DNA from: JBBDYQ01 sp035553855 | GTDB taxonomy: Bacteria; Actinomycetota; Thermoleophilia; Solirubrobacterales; Thermoleophilaceae | Length of the DNA: 32,615 nt | Assembly: GCA_035553855.1 (NCBI GenBank) | Contig: DATMJO010000027.1 | Location: 1 to 32,615 of the forward strand | Direction: 5' to 3' | Shown: piece by piece, positions 29,325-32,615 of the stretch | Numbering within the stretch: the first letter of the stretch is position 1 | How the letters are laid out: every line of letters starts with the position of its first letter | The notes under the pieces: model-generated | Told to the model about the DNA's origin: nothing | The model's input: only the letters and a program-made list of their open reading frames with translations | The model's database searches: none | Position numbers and translations under genes: made by a program

Positions 29325-30245
29325 TTACACGGGTGCCGGCAGCCCGAAGGCGACGCCGGTCAGCGACTCGCTGGCCTCCCACAGCCTGCGCCCGGTCTCC
29401 TCGTCGCGGGCCGCGGCGACCGGCGTGACGATCATCGGGTGCCCGCGCTGCTCGCCGAGCGAGTCGGGCCCGGCGTAGCTTCCTCCGGGGAGCCCCGGCT
29501 CGGTCGCGGCGTAGAGGAGCGGCAGGGTCCCCATCTCGGCGCTCTGGGCGGCCACGGCGTTCCCGACCTTCATCACTATCCGGTCGAGCAGCGGGGCTGC
29601 CGCCGACTGCAGGTTCGTGGCCGCGTAGCCGGGGTGGGCGCCCATGCTCTTCACGGTGGAGCCGGCGGCCGACAGGCGCCGCTCGAGCTCGATCGTGAAG
29701 ACGAGGTTCGCGAGCTTCGACTGGCCGTAGGCGGTCCAGCGGAAGTAGCGGCGCTCGCGCTGGAGGTTGTCGAAGTCGAGCCTGCCGGTGCGCGCGGCGG
29801 TGCTGGAGACGGTCACGACGCGCGCGTCCTCGCGCCCCTCGAGCATGTCGAGCAGGAGGCCGGTGAGTGCGAAGTGCCCGAGGTGGTTCGTGCCGAACTG
29901 GAGCTCGAAGCCGTCGGCGGTCTCCCGCCGCGGCGGCGCCATCACGCCCGCGTTGTTGACGAGGAGGTCGATGCCGCCGTGCGCTTCGTGGAGCTTCGCC
30001 GAGAACTCGCGGACCGAGGCGAGGCTGCCGAGGTCGAGAGGAGCGAGCTCGGCGGAGCCGCCCGCCTCAACCTCCTGGAGTGCCAGCTCGCCCTTCTCGA
30101 GGTTGCGGCACGCCATGACCACGTGCGCGCCCGCCCGCGCGAGCTCGCGCGCGCAGTGCAGGCCGAGGCCCGAGTTGGCGCCCGTCACGACCGCGGTCCG
30201 GCCGGTCTGGTCCGGGATCCGGTCGGTGTTCCACTTCTCGCTCAT
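29325..30245 (-). CDS. Short-chain dehydrogenase/reductase (retinol dehydrogenase-like)
   Basis: A 306-residue SDR. TGANSGLGLHCAREL (from residue 21) binds the NADP cofactor, with ACRNLEKG after the second strand, LVNNAGVMAPP at about 95-105, a catalytic Ser in VVTVSSTAAR, and Tyr173/Lys177 in YGQSKLAN. The arrangement is that of the protochlorophyllide-reductase/retinol-dehydrogenase-like bacterial SDRs annotated only in general terms. The ATG at 30245 is preceded by GAGGAG about 5 nt upstream. Divergent from the UDP-glucuronate decarboxylase gene, with overlapping promoter boxes at about 30290-30299. Confidence 0.93.
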   Translation of the reverse strand: MSEKWNTDRIPDQTGRTAVVTGANSGLGLHCARELARAGAHVVMACRNLEKGELALQEVEAGGSAELAPLDLGSLASVREFSAKLHEAHGGIDLLVNNAGVMAPPRRETADGFELQFGTNHLGHFALTGLLLDMLEGREDARVVTVSSTAARTGRLDFDNLQRERRYFRWTAYGQSKLANLVFTIELERRLSAAGSTVKSMGAHPGYAATNLQSAAAPLLDRIVMKVGNAVAAQSAEMGTLPLLYAATEPGLPGGSYAGPDSLGEQRGHPMIVTPVAAARDEETGRRLWEASESLTGVAFGLPAPV

Positions 30246-30293
30246 GCCGCTCCTCGTGCAGGGTCCCTTGCTCTCGGCTCCATGCTCCCCTAG

Positions 30294-30299
30294 TACGCT
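30294..30299 (+). promoter_or_regulatory. -10-like TACGCT box of the UDP-glucuronate decarboxylase gene
   Basis: TACGCT ends 9 nt before ATG 30309, leaving no room for a ribosome binding site, so the transcript is probably leaderless. Confidence 0.42.
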
Positions 30300-30308
30300 G
30301 CTTCGCGT

Positions 30309-31250
30309 ATGGCGACGTGTCTGGTCACCGGCGGAGCCGGCTTTTTGGGATCGCACCTGTGCGACCACCTGCTCGCGAAGGGCCATCGCGTGATCTGCGC
30401 GGACAACCTCGAGACGGGCAATCTCGGGAACATCAGCCACATCCGTGACGGCGCGTTCCGCTTCGAGATGCTCGACATCACCGAGCACTACGAGCTCGAC
30501 GAGCCGGTGGATTTCGTCTACCACCTGGCATCGCCCGCGAGCCCGATCGACTACGCGCGACTGCCGCTGCACACGCTCAAGGTGGGCGCGTACGGCACGC
30601 ACAACACGCTCGGGCTTGCGAAGGCAAAGCGCGCCCGCTTCCTGCTCGCCTCGACCTCCGAGGTCTACGGCGACCCGCTGATCCACCCGCAGCCCGAGAG
30701 CTACTGGGGCAACGTGAACCCGATCGGCCCGCGCGGCGTCTACGACGAGGCCAAGCGCTATGCCGAGGCGCTCACGATGGCGTACCTGAGGCAGCAGGGC
30801 GTGGACACCGCCATCGCCCGCATCTTCAACTCGTACGGCCCGCGGATGAGGCCCAACGATGGCCGCGCGATCCCCACCTTCCTCCGCCAGGCGCTGATCG
30901 GCCAGCCGGTCACCGTCTTCGGCGACGGCTCCCAGACCCGCAGCTTCTGTTACGTCGACGACCTCATCCGCGGCCTCGTCGCGCTGGCGGAGTCGGGCGT
31001 GCACGAGCCGGTCAACATCGGCAACCCCGTCGAGATGTCGCTGCTCGAGATGGCCGAGCTCGTGGTGGAGCTCACCGGGTCCGGGTCCGAGATCGTGTTC
31101 GAGGCGCTCCCCGAGGACGACCCGAAGATCCGCCAGCCCGACATCTCGAAGGCGCGCGAGCTCCTCGGCTGGGAGCCCGAGGTGGACGTGCGCGAGGGGC
31201 TCAAGCGGACGATCGAGCATGCGACGGGCACCGTCGCAGAGCAGGTGTGA
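30309..31250 (+). CDS. UDP-glucuronate decarboxylase (UDP-xylose synthase) family protein
   Basis: A 313-residue extended SDR of the UDP-xylose synthase type. TGGAGFLGSHLCDHLL binds NAD. LASPASPIDY (about residues 73-82), STSEVYGDP (115-123) and GNVNPIGPRGVYDEAKR with Tyr145/Lys149 are specific to UDP-glucuronate decarboxylases rather than to GalE or RmlB. SFCYVDDL and the final RQPDISKARELLGWEP are also conserved. The reaction makes UDP-xylose, a sugar donor for surface glycans, in the cytoplasm. The product could feed the glycosyltransferases at 13.9-18.3 kb, but that is speculation. Coupled to the next gene by a GTGA overlap. Confidence 0.93.
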   Translation: MATCLVTGGAGFLGSHLCDHLLAKGHRVICADNLETGNLGNISHIRDGAFRFEMLDITEHYELDEPVDFVYHLASPASPIDYARLPLHTLKVGAYGTHNTLGLAKAKRARFLLASTSEVYGDPLIHPQPESYWGNVNPIGPRGVYDEAKRYAEALTMAYLRQQGVDTAIARIFNSYGPRMRPNDGRAIPTFLRQALIGQPVTVFGDGSQTRSFCYVDDLIRGLVALAESGVHEPVNIGNPVEMSLLEMAELVVELTGSGSEIVFEALPEDDPKIRQPDISKARELLGWEPEVDVREGLKRTIEHATGTVAEQV

Positions 31251-31531
31251 ACGGCTCCGAGGCCAAGAACCTCGCGGCGATCTCGGCCGCGATCGACCAG
31301 CACAACGCGAGCTGCCCGTTCCCGGCAGTCGCGGTCGCGATGAACCCGTTCGAGGTCGAGCGGCTCGGCTGGGACTCGATCAAGGGCCTGCCGATCCGCC
31401 CCGACCCGAACGTCGGCACGGGGCGCTTCCGCATCGTCTGCGCCCGCGAGGAGCCCGGCTTCGACGAGGAGGAGATCGAGGCGATCTCCACCGAGTACGT
31501 GCCGGTCGAGCTTCCGGTCGAGAGCCGCTGA
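31247..31531 (+). CDS. Small conserved-looking protein of unknown function
   Basis: A 94-residue soluble protein starting at GTG 31247 within the stop of the UDP-glucuronate decarboxylase gene. It has no membrane segment. FPAVAVAMNPFEVERLGWDS, then IKGLPIRPDPNVGTGRFRIV suggests a compact alpha/beta domain. I recognise no family. The coupled start and coherent composition make it likely real, with a role perhaps linked to the sugar-nucleotide enzyme. A stem-loop follows its stop. Confidence 0.65.
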   Translation: MNGSEAKNLAAISAAIDQHNASCPFPAVAVAMNPFEVERLGWDSIKGLPIRPDPNVGTGRFRIVCAREEPGFDEEEIEAISTEYVPVELPVESR

Positions 31532-31539
31532 GCCCGTAG

Positions 31540-31560
31540 TTTCAGGGTCTTCGCCCGAAA
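31540..31560 (+). terminator. Possible terminator hairpin
   Basis: TTTC-a-GGG (31540-31547) pairs with CCCGAAA (31554-31560) across the loop TCTTCG, with one bulged A. It lies 8 bp past the stop of the preceding gene. No T-run follows, so strength is uncertain. TTCAGGG recurs at 31563-31569. Confidence 0.35.
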
Positions 31561-31616
31561 ACTTCAGGGACGGTTCCGGGTGACGGATCGCCGCGCGGTT
31601 CGCACAATCGCGGCGA

Positions 31617-32615
31617 ATGAGGCTCGCACGCAGGATCGCATCGGTTTTATCGCTGGCTGCGGCGCTCGCCGCTCCGTCCGTGGCGGCGGCCGACACCGTC
31701 TATGTCGCCAACTACGCGGCGTCGTCGGTGTCGGTGATCGACACGACCTCGAACACCGAGCTGGGCAGGATCGCCGTGGGCTCGGAGCCGATCGGGATGG
31801 CGCTGAGTCCCGACGCCGCGCGGCTGTACGTCGCGAACTCCGGGTCTTCGAGCGTCTCCGTCATCGACACCGCGTCGAGCACGGTCGTGAAGACGATCCC
31901 CGTGAGCCACTTCCCGAACGCCGTCGCGGTCTCTCCGGACGGCGCTCGTATCTATGTCGCGCAGGGCGATTTCGCCGGGGGTGGGACGGTGAGCGTGATC
32001 GACACCGCGACCGACGCGCTGACGGCGTCGATCACGGTGGGGAGGAGGCCGTTCTCACTGGCGGTCGCGTCCGGCGGAGCACGGTTGTACGTGGCGAATG
32101 AGATCGACGGGACCGTGTCGGTGGTGGATACCGCCGCGAACACGGTGGTGGCGACGGTCACCGCGAGCCTCTCCACCGGGGCGGTCCTGGCCTCGCCCGA
32201 CGGCGCCCGCGTGTATGCGCTCAGCAGGGGGAATCCGAACGTGGTCGTGATCGACACGGCGACGAACAGCGTCGTCGCGACCCTCCACCTCGGCGCGCAG
32301 GCGGTGGGCGGGGCGTTGTCGCCGGACGGCGCCCGCCTGTACGTGATGAACCTCGGTGCGGACACGGTCTCTGTGATCGACACGGCGTCCAACGGCGTGG
32401 TGGCCACGGTGCCGGTCGGCTCCGCCCCCGGCAGTGGGGCGGTCACCCCCGGCGGCGGGCGCGTCTACTCGTCGAACCAGAGCAGCGACTCGGTGTCGGT
32501 CATCGACGCCTCGACCAACACGGTGATCGCCACCGTCCCGGTCGGGCGGGCGCCCTACGCCGTGATCGCGCGCGCGGGATCGGCGCCCGCCCGACCGGGA
32601 CGGTGGCGATCACCG
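31617..32615 (+). CDS. Secreted YVTN-type beta-propeller protein (runs off right edge)
   Basis: A signal peptide (MRLARRIASVLSLAAALAAP) is followed by seven repeats of about 40-43 residues with the pattern VYVAN...VSVIDT...TVVATIPVG..P...ALSPDGAR, the YVTN family beta-propeller signature. Such domains are surface binding scaffolds in bacteria and archaea, and also occur in quinoprotein-like enzymes. No enzyme motif is seen. The frame has no stop before the window ends. CACAAT lies 8 nt before the ATG. The last 34 bases are an exact reverse complement of 32521-32554, so the final codons (APARPGRWRSP) are probably not genuine. Confidence 0.82.
   Translation, partial: MRLARRIASVLSLAAALAAPSVAAADTVYVANYAASSVSVIDTTSNTELGRIAVGSEPIGMALSPDAARLYVANSGSSSVSVIDTASSTVVKTIPVSHFPNAVAVSPDGARIYVAQGDFAGGGTVSVIDTATDALTASITVGRRPFSLAVASGGARLYVANEIDGTVSVVDTAANTVVATVTASLSTGAVLASPDGARVYALSRGNPNVVVIDTATNSVVATLHLGAQAVGGALSPDGARLYVMNLGADTVSVIDTASNGVVATVPVGSAPGSGAVTPGGGRVYSSNQSSDSVSVIDASTNTVIATVPVGRAPYAVIARAGSAPARPGRWRSP
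32521..32615. repeat. Perfect 34-bp inverted repeat at the sequence end
   Basis: Bases 32521-32554 are the exact reverse complement of 32582-32615, with a 27-nt loop between. The right arm is the last base of the window. Read on the minus strand it repeats the YVTN motif VIATVPVGRAP. This looks like a fold-back chimaera or an assembly end. Confidence 0.9.

Noticed and set aside
31580..32101. A 173-codon plus-strand frame beginning at 31580
   Set aside because: It has no coherent composition, while the frame from 31617 encodes a signal peptide and regular YVTN repeats.

Overview
This 32.6 kb window is chromosomal DNA from a very GC-rich bacterium, with genes packed almost end to end. The GC content, frequent GTG/TTG starts, GTGA/ATGA overlaps, many apparently leaderless genes and the gene content suggest an Actinobacterium, perhaps of the Thermoleophilia (Solirubrobacterales/Gaiellales). 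That placement is inference. I see no phage, transposase, integrase, CRISPR array or rRNA, and no gene-free stretch above about 300 bp.

Layout. 1-5.5 kb: fatty-acyl metabolism genes (3-hydroxyacyl-CoA dehydrogenase edge fragment, acyl-CoA dehydrogenase with a frameshift, thiolase) mixed with an HPP membrane protein, a nitrilase and small membrane or Rossmann proteins. 5.5-7.6 kb: an HTH/zinc-finger regulator divergent from a coupled DUF1326-DUF2182 pair. 7.6-10.4 kb: a minus-strand cluster of DUF1015, PduO-type cobalamin adenosyltransferase, OsmC and Nudix genes. 10.4-12.3 kb: two secreted CAP-domain paralogues flanking a secreted cupredoxin. 12.4-13.9 kb: tRNA-Pro and a divergent TetR/metallo-hydrolase pair with a clear operator between them. 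13.9-20.1 kb: a minus-strand operon of MarR, MFS exporter, GT2 glycosyltransferase with a MshEN-like tail, and a multi-membrane GT-C-like protein. 20.2-22.3 kb: a coupled DUF445-DUF4393-like pair. 22.3-27.4 kb: a secreted GH31 glycosidase divergent from a large secreted copper protein, then a GNAT. 27.4-32.6 kb: tRNA-Arg, aldo/keto reductase, flavodoxin-like reductase, SDR, UDP-glucuronate decarboxylase, an unknown small protein and a secreted YVTN beta-propeller running off the end.

Main points for a second look: (1) a recurrent TAnnnT box 6-9 nt upstream of about eleven start codons, and 8 nt upstream of both tRNAs, which looks like a leaderless promoter layout; (2) a dispersed GGTCCCTGGCACC element that occurs once after the thiolase and three times at the 3' end of the MFS gene, where it is translated into a roughly 70-residue tail; (3) near-perfect TetR and tandem MarR-type operators; (4) a GT2 enzyme carrying a possible cyclic-di-GMP-type module; (5) a copper protein with a His/Arg-rich bridge between two copper-type domains; (6) a perfect 34-bp fold-back at the right end, probably an assembly or amplification artefact. 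No single locus is convincingly a new defence or mobile system. The DUF1326-DUF2182 pair, the DUF445-DUF4393 pair and the copper protein are the least understood modules.
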